DNA of 64,000 nucleotides from Amblyomma americanum (lineage: Eukaryota; Arthropoda; Arachnida; Ixodida; Ixodidae): positions 139,040,343 to 139,104,342 of the forward strand of contig NC_135505.1 in NCBI RefSeq assembly GCF_052857255.1, in the 5' to 3' direction. Position 1 is the first letter of the stretch, and every line of letters starts with the position of its first letter. Made by a program: the position numbers and the translations under genes. Below, piece after piece: positions 32,574-43,234 of this stretch. The notes under the pieces are model-generated. The model was not told the origin of the DNA. It saw only the letters and a list, made by a program, of their open reading frames with translations, and did no database searches.

Positions 32574-32828
32574 CTATTGCCGGGAGGCTTTTCTTAGCCA
32601 CGCATTATTCTTCGCTAGCCCACGGGCTAGAAACTCCTGGATTTCGGACTCGAGAGCCTTCTCCCTTTCTCTTATATGTGGCAGTTCCTCAGTAGCTAGC
32701 TTGCTTTTCTTTCCTGTTAGCGTTGGTTCTATCTCTCCATTTAGATTTTCATTACAAAGAGCTGTCTCTAGTGACCCTGCGCCTTGCCCGCTTTGGGTAG
32801 TCTTGTGTTGATGACGGCATCCAACCTG
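32574..32828 (-). CDS. In-frame 84-codon extension beyond the gene C stop
   Basis: Directly after the TAA of gene C (32829-32831), the same frame stays open for 84 codons to a TAG at 32574-32576. The later part looks coding: T-L-T-G-K-K-S-K-L-A-T-E-E-L-P-H-I-R-E-R-E-K, then A-L-E-S-E-I-Q-E-F-L, an amphipathic, highly charged helix with few Ser/Leu artefacts. It could be reached by stop-codon readthrough (context TAA-C), by splicing around the stop, or be the former C-terminus cut off by a nonsense mutation. I checked this frame codon by codon. Confidence 0.5.
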   Translation of the reverse strand, partial: QVGCRHQHKTTQSGQGAGSLETALCNENLNGEIEPTLTGKKSKLATEELPHIREREKALESEIQEFLARGLAKNNAWLRKASRQ

Positions 32829-35651
32829 TTACACTTGGCTTTGGTTCTTCGCTTGTTCAAGCTTGCCTTGAGCACGTGGCTTGCCGCCAGCTCCTGTGGG
32901 CCGCCGCGCAGTCTCGTTTAGAAGCACAGTGGTCTGCAATTGTCGCTTATATTTCTGTCTCGTTGGTTGCAACGACTGTGCGTTCAGTGCCAAGGCGTTC
33001 AACTTATATTTTGCCGTTACTGCATCCACCGTCACAGAGTCTATGCCATTTTTTTCGTACGCTTGCCCATTCGAACTCAGATTTGAGGCTTCGTGTCTCG
33101 TGATTTCTTTTTGTGTATCGCCTTCCATATCGTGAGACCTATCCATTTCGTTTGATTCCGGCCCTAAGTCGATGACCAATTCACCTTCGTCCGAAGATTC
33201 AAAACTCATTGTAGGTGATGGCTCTTTGCCGACAAGTACAGTTTTCTTCGGCATGAGCCGACGTAATTTTCTTCGCGGCCCGTTGTATCCTTTCTGTTTC
33301 GGGCCTGCATTCCTTGCTTTTAAAGGGTTTACCTCGCTTACCTGCACTGATTTGTTCTCTTGAGTCATTGGACCTTTGCAGCTAGGAAAATCGTGCAGCG
33401 TCGCAGATCCACTGACGGCGACTAAATCTTTTTTCACCAGTTCCGGTGGCCTGACCTTTAAGCTTCCTGGCGCCTCGTTTTTCCACGTCCGAACATTCAA
33501 AGCTGCTGCTACATTTTGAGAGCATGCAGCGGTGGCCGCGGTAACCTGTGCAACTCCTTCTACAACTTTAGGTGTCTCGTCATTTAGTCCCGGCTCCTTT
33601 GGCTGAGGAGTATATGTTTGCACTGGTTCCTTTTTCACAAAGCATGCCTCGCTTCCAACGGCAGAAAGTGAATTAGAATCGCTGGATTTGTGGAGTTTAG
33701 AACTGGGTGAGCTCCACCTCGCGGCTGCCTTCTGCGGCGTAGTACTACGGCACTCCTGGTTTTCCAAGGCCGTCGCTGGAAAAGATGAACCGCTACGTCC
33801 CAGCGGTGAGGTGCTAAGTCCTGGTGTTGACGTCGCATTTAACTTATCCGGCGGGATGCAATCATGTTTACGCTGCGCAGGCTCTTCTATGCCGGGATCA
33901 GGATCCGGAGTTTCCTCTGGTGGGCATTCACGCAGAGCGCTTTCTAGAGGTAACCCTATTTTCTGCAGAGACAAAACTCTTTCAATTAACGGTGAAGCTT
34001 CTTGCAGTCGTTTCCAGGCCTGCTGAAGCGTTAAGAGAACTTCCAGCATTTCTGGCGAGGCTTGGGTTTGAGAAGATTGGAACTCCCGGAGCACGTTTAG
34101 AGAGTGTCTCGTGAAAGGTTGTGCTTGACGATGCAAATGGCTTGATGTTTTCTGAAAATCTGGTGTGACAGTCACGGGACTCAATCCATCTTGTTTCTCA
34201 ACAGAGTCTACACGTGTGGAGCGCATCGGAATGGGCTGTACCAAGCGTTGAAAAGGCATCGGTGTCGCGCTATGACAAGCGCTTTCTGGAAAAGAAGAAA
34301 CACTCCCTCCAGTGGAGTACGGTTCTTCATGGCAAGGCGATGGTTGGACCAAATTCCTTGCTGGGTGGCTGCTAGCAACGTCTATATTTCTTTCCAGAGA
34401 AATTGCATTTCTAGCAGCAAGATCACCATTCCAGATGGGCTGCTGCGCCTCTTCACCCGATGCGATATAGAGTAGTGGAGGAGGCAGATATTTAAGCGAA
34501 TTCAGAAGGATCTGTTCGGAGAGAACTTGACTGGAATCATTCAAGTGGCCTGGCCACACGGAGGCCATCTGTGAACTGGCAGAGCATGATTGCCCGGTTA
34601 AATGCGTATTTTGAGCTGATGCTTTCAAAGATGCTCCAATTGGAACTCCTATCTGCGGGTTCGTCGTGGGGTCTACATGGATCGCAGCCTGCAAAGGAAG
34701 TGCTGAAGATAGATCAATGTGGTCCCCAGATTTCGCAAGTGGATTCGCGATTGATCTTGCTGGTGGTAATGGGCCTAATAAATGTATTGGTGGGGGCAAT
34801 ACGTGAAACACTGGAAAGGGCGTCGTAGGTTGTGGCGTTGGCGGCCTTATCGAAGGTAGATGAGGAGGCTGCATACGGAACGCGCTAAGGAGAGGGTACG
34901 CAGGCGGCTGGGGAACTGTCCAGGGACCATTAGGCCATGGTAAAGGACCCTGTCCTGAAAAGGGAACCTGCTTGAAAGTAGACTGCTGCCTTTCGGATGG
35001 TGCAGCTAACGAGATATCATTTGCTCCGTGATTATGGTGGCGCGCTGTGCCCTGGTGCTCGTAGAGATAGGTTAACACCCCGTGCGAAAGTGCTGACAAA
35101 TTAGGTGAAACATCCAGGTTTTTTTGCTCTACAGGAGACGAGAAGCGCGGTTGGAATGAAGCGGACGGATGTTCGGTGAAGGGGGGCTCGGGCGTTAATT
35201 CCTTCTGCTGCTGGTTGTGCAAAAGTAGAGGTATTAGTGTTGACGGTCCACACTGACTCAAAGTTTGCATCTGTTCGGCAGTAGGGGGATGCAATGTATT
35301 GGGTGAAGACCGTACTGATGTACAGTTTCCCTGGTTGACGACGCTTGGTTTTTTTCGTTTCTTGGAAGAACGTTGCAATTTCCCTCGTGGCTGGCGCAGT
35401 CCGGAAACGGGCATGACATCCTGTCTTACGGGAAGTGCTTCTAGTGATGAAAAGGGGTGCACCAGCAATTGCTGCTCGTTTTGATGAGGCTGGCTCTCAG
35501 GCGTAGATTGTGACGTAGATGGCCCTTCGTAAGGTGCTCGAAGGAATGTCTCGGAACCGGAAGGTTCTTCATGGGCTACAAGCCGCTCCGGGAATGAGAG
35601 AGAACACAGCGGCGGTGGCTCCTTGTGCGTGCCATGCAAAAAAGATGGCAT
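32829..35651 (-). CDS. Gene C: Pro-rich disordered protein, array member 3
   Basis: An unrecognised 940-aa protein in one exon. An in-frame TGA lies two codons before the ATG (TGA-AGA-ATG), so this start is firm if the site is not spliced. A basic patch KLQRSSKKRKKPS lies near 91-103. Residues 225-300 are strongly Pro-rich. WKRLQEASPLIERVLSL (546-562) is the Trp motif shared with A and B, preceded by L-E-V-L-L-T-L-Q-Q-A as in A. A basic cluster at 785-803 contains G-Y-N-G-P-R-R-K-L-R-R, followed by an acidic stretch with E-S-S-D-E-G-E. Near the C-terminus K-R-Q-L-Q-T-T-V-L-L-N-E resembles the end of gene D. A splice acceptor lies 103 nt upstream. See the separate entry for the open frame after the stop. 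Confidence 0.8.
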   Translation of the reverse strand: MPSFLHGTHKEPPPLCSLSFPERLVAHEEPSGSETFLRAPYEGPSTSQSTPESQPHQNEQQLLVHPFSSLEALPVRQDVMPVSGLRQPRGKLQRSSKKRKKPSVVNQGNCTSVRSSPNTLHPPTAEQMQTLSQCGPSTLIPLLLHNQQQKELTPEPPFTEHPSASFQPRFSSPVEQKNLDVSPNLSALSHGVLTYLYEHQGTARHHNHGANDISLAAPSERQQSTFKQVPFSGQGPLPWPNGPWTVPQPPAYPLLSAFRMQPPHLPSIRPPTPQPTTPFPVFHVLPPPIHLLGPLPPARSIANPLAKSGDHIDLSSALPLQAAIHVDPTTNPQIGVPIGASLKASAQNTHLTGQSCSASSQMASVWPGHLNDSSQVLSEQILLNSLKYLPPPLLYIASGEEAQQPIWNGDLAARNAISLERNIDVASSHPARNLVQPSPCHEEPYSTGGSVSSFPESACHSATPMPFQRLVQPIPMRSTRVDSVEKQDGLSPVTVTPDFQKTSSHLHRQAQPFTRHSLNVLREFQSSQTQASPEMLEVLLTLQQAWKRLQEASPLIERVLSLQKIGLPLESALRECPPEETPDPDPGIEEPAQRKHDCIPPDKLNATSTPGLSTSPLGRSGSSFPATALENQECRSTTPQKAAARWSSPSSKLHKSSDSNSLSAVGSEACFVKKEPVQTYTPQPKEPGLNDETPKVVEGVAQVTAATAACSQNVAAALNVRTWKNEAPGSLKVRPPELVKKDLVAVSGSATLHDFPSCKGPMTQENKSVQVSEVNPLKARNAGPKQKGYNGPRRKLRRLMPKKTVLVGKEPSPTMSFESSDEGELVIDLGPESNEMDRSHDMEGDTQKEITRHEASNLSSNGQAYEKNGIDSVTVDAVTAKYKLNALALNAQSLQPTRQKYKRQLQTTVLLNETARRPTGAGGKPRAQGKLEQAKNQSQV

Positions 35652-35754
35652 TCTTCAACTTCTTCTGAAAACGACGATTTCTTAGTATTTTTCTCGAAAT
35701 GGTGAACTCCAGGAGCGAAGCCCTTTTCCATCCGCCGTAATTGTCAGTGCCGAC

Positions 35755-35775
35755 CTGCAAGGAGATAAAAAAACG
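35755..35775 (-). promoter_or_regulatory. 3' splice site upstream of gene C
   Basis: The minus strand reads GTTTTTTTATCTCCTTGCAG, with the exon starting at 35754. This is a strong pyrimidine tract and acceptor, 103 nt before the ATG. Confidence 0.65.
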
Positions 35776-35854
35776 GTAAGAAATCAGAATTTATCTTTCC
35801 ATACTGACGATCGAAGTGCTGTGTTCACGTTGATAACGGGGAGCAAGAATATAA

Positions 35855-36178
35855 TAAAAACAATTGATTTTTGGGCGGGAAAGGAAATGGCGCAGTATCT
35901 GTCTCATATATCGTTGGACACCTGAACCGCGCCGTAAGGGAAGGGATAAAGGAGGGAGTGATTTGGTATTTAGGGTGTAATGTTTCAAAACGCCACAGTG
36001 TGTGAGAGACGCCGTAGTGGAGGACTCTCAATTTCTACCACCTGGGGTTCTTTAACGTGTATTGATATTACACAGCACACGGGCGCCTTGCGTTTTGCCT
36101 CCACTGAAACGCGGCCGCCGATGCCGGGATCTAACCAGCGTCCTCGGGCTCAGATGTCGAGCGCTAAGCCGCCGCGGA
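35855..36178 (-). mobile_element. Long-form SINE, nearly complete
   Basis: Minus-strand element with a decayed tRNA-like head at the right (GCCGCGGCGGCTTAGCGC complement, ATCCCGGC), body GTTAAAGAACCCC and a long distal part ending CCATTTCCTTTCCCGCCC. It differs from the short Ruka-like copies by the extra distal 110 bases (CGCGCCGTAAGGGAAGGG). Confidence 0.75.
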
Positions 36179-36282
36179 TGGGCGAACATGTGGGATACGA
36201 ACAACGTTTTGCCGAGCCAACAGGTGGCGCCACGAGCACACGAGCACTTCAAGTACTCGTGGCACCTTTAACCAAGGCATGG

Positions 36283-36462
36283 GGGTTTAAGGACAGTGAA
36301 GGGAAATTATATTTTAAGCCGGTAGAAGTAACCAAGCGAAGGTTATCTGATTGGTGGCTGAAATCAAGACAAGAATAAAATTTCATGTGCAAGTCATGGC
36401 TGGGTGGCTTGAACCACCGCCCGATTTAAAGGGTTCAGCCTTATCCATTGATTCATCCATCG
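36283..36462 (+). mobile_element. LINE 3' end fragment (TCCA-tailed family)
   Basis: Plus-strand copy of the LINE 3' end. AAGGACAGTGAAGGGAAA and GTAACCAAGCGAAGGTTAT are followed by CATGGCTGGGTGGCTTGAAC and a short decayed TCCATTGATTCATCC tail. It matches 49741-49900 closely. Confidence 0.8.
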
Positions 36463-36737
36463 TGGGTTCAAGTTGATGGCATCTCGCGGTAGTATACGTA
36501 GCACTGGCGTTCTATACGCTGCAGAAAGTGCCCAGAGCCCGCTTTCGGTCCCGTATTCACTGAAAAACGTCCTTAAACTTAAGCGTCACCACCGCAGAAA
36601 TAAACACTCAGTGACATCTGACACTTGCACCATGTATCACATGACCCAAGAGGCCTGAAGTGGATGGACCTAAATCAAAGCTTGTCCTCCTATATGTTCT
36701 TTCTCCGAGGTTGAAAATCGAAATAAAAAAAAATTGA

Positions 36738-36992
36738 AAATTAGTTTCGAGGAAAGGAAATGGCGCAGTAATTGTCTCACGTATGTCGGTGAACACCGGA
36801 ACCGCGCCGTAAGGGAAGAGATAAAGCAGGGAGTGAGAGAAGAAAGAGGTGCCGTAGTGGAGGTCTCCGGAGTTATGTCCACCACCTGGGCATCTGTAAC
36901 GTGCACTGACTTCCACAGCACACGGACGCCTTTTTGCATTTCGCCTCCATCGAAATGCGGCTGCCGTAGTCGGGATCGAACCCGGGTACCCC
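36738..36992 (-). mobile_element. Long-form SINE, second copy
   Basis: Same layout as 35855-36178: distal block at left (GAAAGGAAATGGCGCAG...CGCGCCGTAAGGGAAG), body, and a tRNA-like B box complement CGGGATCGAACCCGGG at 36971-36986. Confidence 0.75.
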
Positions 36993-37959
36993 GGCTCAAA
37001 TACAAATACCAACAACCACTTTACGTGACAGTAAAAAGCAACGCCCCCTCCTTTCGGTTGTTCCACAGCTGGAGTAAAGTGGATGTTTCCGTCTTTTACA
37101 ACTGCAGACAACAAAAAAAATCTAGGACTGGCTAGCGAGAAGTGATGGCGAAAGCCCAATTCATGGCCGAATGCTTAAGGCCACAGTTTTGCTGGTGAAA
37201 GCCGGACTATCCCGTTTCTTTGTGTGTTAGTGAAGCCAGATGACCTTTGGCAGTGATAGTACACCCTTTCTCAAAAGTAAAGCGTCCAAGGGGTTTGTTT
37301 TGCATCATCCGTAGTAGTGCTAGCTTTTTTTTGTGGGCGGGGGTATGGGAGGAGAGTTACCCTTCCTTTCAACCAATTTGGAACGAAGGCGGTATGTAGC
37401 TATCCAAACAGCGTGGCCTAGTAGCAGGCTCCTGGGGCTCTAAGGTTCTGACCAAAGTACCACCTGTGCACTTCGAGCGGTTACGGCGCGTCCCAAAGAC
37501 TTGTCCCCAATAGCACAACACAATGATACAGGTTGTCGACTTCCGATAAAACTGAATATTTGGCAGTTCACATCTGCTGAAACGGAATAAAGCACACAAC
37601 CTCCGATTGGCAACTCGTTCGCGACTGCGGCTGCAGGTAGCTGGCGAGTGTGCTAAACAGGGACTCCATTAAATGCGTGAGGCAAAAACCATAGGCTTGA
37701 AAAACGCATACGATAAACATGTCTGTTCCAATTTAAATCTTAGATTAACAGGAAACACTGGAGTGCTCTCAACATATACTGCTTAACGCGCTTTTGCAGG
37801 AGATCACATCACCTCCAATTTACAAATATGTAGTTCGAGCATTGAGGACTGAAATTCGTGCACTAGAAGCCATGTAAGCCACATGTAAGCCGAAGATATT
37901 CTGGCTGCACCAAGACTTTCCCACACCATCTAATATTGGGAAACTTTCCAGGTATAAAT
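36993..37959. other. Intergenic, nothing recognised
   Basis: No gene or repeat recognised. Confidence 0.45.
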
Positions 37960-38168
37960 GCCACGCACGGTGGCTCACTGCTCATGGCGCTCGGCGACTG
38001 GCCCGAATGACGGGGGTTCGATCCCGGCCGCAGGGGTCGAATTTAGATGGAGGAGAAATTCTAGAGGCCCGTGTACTGTGCGATGTCAGTGCACGTTAAA
38101 AAACCCTTCACTACGGCGTCCCTCATTGTCTGAGTCGCTTTGAGTCATTAAACTCCATAAACCAAACC
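37960..38168 (+). mobile_element. tRNA-derived SINE (Ruka-like), copy 5
   Basis: Plus-strand copy. It has a CGGTGGCTCACTGCTCATGG head, B box GGTTCGATCCC, a shortened body lacking about 25 bases after GTGCACGTTAAA, and the end CTCCATAAACC. Confidence 0.85.
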
Positions 38169-38326
38169 AATGCCACGCCTCGAAAGCGCCATATTGCCCT
38201 GTTATCTGGCGCTCAAATCTTCAGCTATCACGCGCGATTGTCGATTACTCGTGCGCCAGCGCCTTGTTACGGAACGAATCTGCAAAACACGTCAAGTCTC
38301 AGCGGATCTTCACAAATCGCGCAGTT

Positions 38327-38963
38327 AGCTGTAGTTGATGTCAGGACGGCGCGAAAGTAACAAGGACAAGAGAGGCACAATAGCACAACAGGACAGGCGC
38401 CAATTTGCAGCTGAAGTCTATTCGCCCAAACCCTTACATTTTATGAAGCACCCGAGCCGTATCACAGTAGCCCAACACACAAGAATAAGAAATTGCCAAC
38501 AATAGTCAGAATTTAGGAAGTAGGCGCTACTTATAACAGACTGGAAGATACATTCAGCACTACGCATCTGATAATGGCAAACTTTTTGGACTAAGTGCAA
38601 AGATTATCTGAGCGCAATTCATCCTCACGACAAAGACGCACGCTTGGCCAAGGCAAACACGGCGCAATCTCGAAATTCCTGCCTTAACACACCGGGTGGC
38701 AATGAATGAATGACCAATAAAAAAAAACTCGGAAAAATTGGTGGACATGAAAACTCAGAACCTTCGAGAAATCGTCTCGGCGTCAAAGCACTAAGAATAT
38801 TAGTTTGTTCGCAGATCTCTTTTGGCCGATAAAACACACCCAGGAACAGAAACTTCAAAAAATTAAAGCCTAAAGACACCCTTCGAGAAAACACCTCAGC
38901 GTCACTGATTGAAATGGACGGTTTGCCTGCTCCTTTCACGCTGTCCTGACATCAACTACAGCT
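38327..38963. mobile_element. Element with 31-bp inverted ends
   Basis: AGCTGTAGTTGATGTCAGGA starts the left end (38327-38357). The inverted copy at 38933-38963 matches at all but two or so positions. Inside, an AACCTTCGAGAAATCG-like block recurs as CACCCTTCGAGAAAACA, hinting at an internal duplication. No intact coding frame. It may be a DNA transposon derivative or a Penelope-like remnant with inverted ends. Confidence 0.55.
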
Positions 38964-39026
38964 ATGAACCAACTATCCCAAACCACAGTACTTATCGCGC
39001 AGCTGGACAGATCGTCTTATAGGCAA

Positions 39027-39705
39027 TAGACAGTTTTAGCTGTGCGTACGCAAGAAGTTTGCGGGGACGGTAGTGCGCATGCGCACAACGCAAGCGCAAG
39101 CCCTGCGTCTTGCGTGCGTACGCTAGCCAGCGGACTTTGCGTTGCGGCGCTTGCGTGGCTTGCCTACGCTAACTTTGACAAGATGGCGGCGCCCTGGTCG
39201 CCCGCTTCGGAATAAATACATGTCGCCGCTGGATTCTCCGACGCAATAGATCGCTCAAATGGTAGTGGTTCACTTTCATTTCGCCTACTCTTGCCTACAC
39301 GTAGCGGTATAAGCGATAACTAGCCCCTGTTTTTCAGATAATTTGGCGATTTTCAAGCTCCTAGGCCTAACTAAATGCGGTGTTTCTTCCTCGTAGCAAC
39401 GACACCTGGCGAAGCAGTTGTCTATCTTTTAGTCAGTTCTTACATTTTCTTCGGTTTGCATAGTTTTTCTTTTTGGAACAAAAAAAGGCTCCCAATGCAC
39501 TCACCCTAGTTATCAGTAATCAGGGATGCAATTTTCTTCAACCGAGCGTTGATGTGCTTTGACATCTTGTCACTAGATGACGCTAATGTTTACGCGTTCG
39601 CTTGAGGGACGCTACGGCGCAGCTAGCTAAATCTATACTTCGGAGCGGACAGCGTAACGCACACAGCGCCGTAGCGCTTTGCGTACGCACAGCTAAAACT
39701 GTCTA
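39027..39705. mobile_element. 675-bp MITE with perfect 25-bp terminal inverted repeats and TA flanks
   Basis: The left end at 39029 begins GACAGTTTTAGCTGTGCGTA, and the right end at 39703 is its exact inverted complement over 25 bases. Both sides are flanked by TA (39027-39028 and 39704-39705), as in elements that duplicate a TA target. The subterminal parts are GC-rich with repeated TTGCG and GCTTGCGT words. No transposase frame. The perfect ends suggest recent movement. Confidence 0.85.
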
Positions 39706-40062
39706 ATACCTTAGTGCGGGCGCCGCCCGATGTTTGCGCCCTTCAGAATACCCGGGAGTATGAACACGCGAACAGTATTCTTGGGATCGTATGTGTCTAA
39801 AGTTAATATCACAACAGTCATCCAGGAAAAAAAGTTAATGGGCCAAGCACCCACAATTATGAGATAAGCCAAGGCATAGGTCGCTTGTTTCTTAATTAGG
39901 TTCCATCACTTTTTAGCCTGTATAAATATCTGTTAAAAACAATCACCGCAACATCGAGATCTAAAATTGCTTTCTACAAGCAATGTCGCCACAATGCTGG
40001 GAGGGGCGGACCAAATCTATATTATACTCATTATGCACCTACGTCAAAGTAGCCCCCATATT
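39706..40062. other. Intergenic, nothing recognised
   Basis: No feature recognised. Confidence 0.4.
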
Positions 40063-40330
40063 ATGGATGGATGGATAGATGGATACGGCTGAACCCTTTA
40101 AGTCGCGCGGTGGCTCAAGCCACCTAGCCATGACTTGAAATTTTACTCTTCCCTTGATTTTAGCCACCAATCATATAACCTTCGCTTGGTTACTTCTACC
40201 CGCTTAAAATCTACTTCCCCTTCACTGTCCTTAAACCCAAATGCCTTGGGTAAACCAGCCCCGCTGCTTTCCACTGTAGGGTGAGCCCTTTACAGTAAAG
40301 TATCAAGTGTTCAGCCTTAGTATGCTCAGT
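40063..40330 (-). mobile_element. LINE 3' end fragment (TCCA-tailed family), longer copy
   Basis: Minus strand. The tail ATCC repeats lie at 40063-40085, then the 3' UTR, then coding remnants equivalent to the last 30 codons of the LINE at 48840-49779 (AAGGCATTTGGG, CTACAGTGGAAAGCAGCGGGGCTG). 5' truncated near 40330. Confidence 0.8.
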
Positions 40331-41588
40331 ATGGTGCATGCAATGGCAACGCTGCAGGCGTATTCAGTAGGCTCATTGCCAGCCGGTCTGGTTTGCACTG
40401 CGGAAACTGCAAGCTGTACCACAGAATAGCGGCCCTGGACTCACGTCGATAATCTCTACGGCGCTCTCCAGCTCATGCACCAGAATGCTGGAAAAGTGAA
40501 AATGCTGCCCCGTATGTCTCGAGAAACAAAATCGAAACAATTGACTTGCTCAGAACTGGATAGTAATAACAGCGCTTTCAAATGAGGAATAAAGCGTTTA
40601 CACGAGGAAGTAAGAAGTGAACGATCTATCATGAAAAAACCTTGGGAAAAACCTTTGGGAATGAAAAAACCTCGGGAAAGACTGGGGATTTCTAGAGTGT
40701 CAACCTTCGGCACAAAAAATAGGGACGAAACCGTCCGCGTGGCCGTGCTTCCATTTAGTCTGAAGTGTATTAATATTAGGCGACGCCCGTAGGAAGAAAC
40801 AAAAGAGCAGATTACGGGAATAGCCGCGCGCTTTGCGCACATGCGCTTAACCATGGCCTGTTCACAAGCTAATGTTATTATTTATTTTTACTTCGATATA
40901 CTGTCAACCCCAACCGGGGTTTTTAAAGGGGTGGGCGCACTTCAAAAAATACACAACTTCCAGATAAAACAGATATTGAACAGTAAGCAGTTGTACAATG
41001 AAAAGGACGAGTCTAGTTAAAGCAAGACAAGAACAAACAAATTCAAAGTAATCAGTTATACAGTTGCTCTGTCCTAAAGCAATGTTCACAAAAACGTCGT
41101 CGCTACCGCGAGATATCTAAAAATATGGGCTCCTTTACGCTCTGATAATGAACAGCCATGCCCAAAACCCGGCCCGAACACCTGCCAGGGTTTCAAGGCG
41201 TTTCCGCTGTTCGAAACAAATTAGAATGTCGACGCTTTGCTTTCATTGCCCCATAGGGGCAAAAATAAGGTCACTTGAGAACCGTCATGATATGTCTGGA
41301 CCATTCCTTCAACAATATGGTTGCGGTTTCTTTGCTCATAGCTCAGTGACAAGCGCCTTGCGCCAAAGAGTCTCAGGAGCAATGCAGCGTCTGTGGCCCT
41401 GACACGTTAATCGCGGTGCCAGCGCTAAGCCCCTCTCCTTTTCTGTCGCCTAACGTGTCGCCACGCTTTGAAGATGAAATTTTGCCAGCTCGACAAATTT
41501 CTAGATCCTGGGCATAAGTTTCACATCTGTTTGCTACGAGTAAGGAAGCGAGCGGACTTGTCTAAAGCATGAGAACGATTTGCTGCGG
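40331..41588. other. Intergenic between C and D, nothing recognised
   Basis: The longest frame is 132 codons on the minus strand at 40456-40854, without recognisable family or splice context. No feature is supported. Confidence 0.35.
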
Positions 41589-41750
41589 GACAAACAAAGC
41601 AACAACTTAGCACAATTATGTTCGGGGCCGGGCGCTTGTGCCTTAGCGGGTCTCGTTATTTGTTGCGAAATGACAAACAAAGCAACAACTTAGCACATCT
41701 ATGTTCGGGGCCGGGCGCTTGTACCTTTTACGAGAAGTTTGCTGTGAAAG
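41589..41750. repeat. 83-bp tandem duplication
   Basis: GACAAACAAAGCAACAACTT, then AGCACA and TATGTTCGGGGCCGGGCGC, occur at 41589 and again at 41672 with one or two differences. This looks like a recent local duplication. Confidence 0.8.
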
Positions 41751-43001
41751 TCACTACGTGCTTCAAAAATCCGCTACGGTCTCCCCACAGAGCACCGCGC
41801 GAGCATTTTAGACAAGTCTTCTCGCGGCTGTCCTAAGCCTAACTTCCGCAAGACTAGTACACACCATGAGCTCACCTTTACTCTGCTTGAGGGCTCACCA
41901 GGTCTCGTGCGGCACGACAGCAGTGGCCTCCTTCAGCGGGGCCTCCGAAGAGCTACTCGCGACGATGAAAAGACAGCGACTGGGTCGTAAAAAATTTTAA
42001 AATTTTTTAAAAAGGTGACGAGGGATAGCCACAATTTTTTCAAGTGCCAGAACAACGCCGCTCAACGCGCCTTCCACAGGGACTGGTCTAGCAGGGGTGA
42101 ACACAGTTCCACGCATGCACTTAAAGCACGTATCTTTCATTCGCTTACGCGAAATTCCTGACGTATCCTTCCGCAGTAAACGTGCCAGCGTGTCTGCTGT
42201 AGATAGTACACTGGAGATAATGCTGAACGGTATACGTGTCAGTGTTCATGGCACCTCTCGAGATTAAGATATACGTTTCGGCGTAGTTGATTAAGAAAAA
42301 AGAAAGTCGCTGAAAACGGAGCCAGAATGACGTCAGAGACTTCTGACTTCCACTTTGAATTGTCGTTCCCGGTTTATCTGATTCGTGGATTCGCCAATGC
42401 CACTTCATTGATTATGCATTCTATAAACGTCTTTCATTTTTACCGCGTCATAAAAGAGCTTTAACGAAGTTTGCACGATTGGATTCGGATCTGAATGCGT
42501 CTGCTTGCTCTTTTAATCCAGCTGTAACATTGTTCCAGGTAGTATATTTCCTACGAAACACGGTTTTACGTTCTCAAGCAACCGCACCCCTCCGACCGAC
42601 TACGTAAGCAGAAACGCTAACGTGGACAATTAGGGCAAACTTTCTGCAAAGGATTCGGTTTTGTTCAAACCTTTATGTCTAGCCTGTTTTCCATGCGGAA
42701 CCTGTTAATGGAAATTTGCGATGTTTGCGGCTGCTTGAAAACACCTTTCAACTGCTGTAATTTCGGATAGAAATAAAATGTAGTGAAAAAAAAAACTACT
42801 TAACAGGCTGAAAACCATTACCTTGAACTTTTCGCGTTAGTGTGGCTAGTCCTCTGTACAGTTACGGTTGGCCTATCAGCTATAGTATTACAACGATAAA
42901 AGAGCGGCTCTAATTGGCATTCATCAGAGCGGAGTAACCTTGCATGAGCGCATCACCAAAACCATCTATGTACTTCAAGTTTTTATTAATTTTTTTCATT
43001 T
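41751..43001. other. Intergenic, nothing recognised
   Basis: No gene or repeat recognised. Confidence 0.4.
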
Positions 43002-43234
43002 GCCGCCGCGGTGGCTCACTACTTATGGCACTCGGCAGCTGACCCGAAAGACGCTGGTTCGATCCCGGCCTCTGCGGTCGAATTTCGATGGAGGTGAAAT
43101 TGTAGAGGCCCGTGTACTGATGTGAGTGCACTTTAATGAACCCCAGGTGGTCGAAATATTCCGAAGCCTTGATTACGGCGTCTCTCATAGCCTGAGTCGC
43201 TTTGGGACGCTAAACCACAATAAACCATAAACCA
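43002..43234 (+). mobile_element. tRNA-derived SINE (Ruka-like), copy 6
   Basis: Plus-strand copy. It has a GCCGCCGCGGTGGCTCACTA head, B box GGTTCGATCCC, body CGATGGAGGTGAAATTG, and ends CTAAACCACAATAAACC. Full length. Confidence 0.9.
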
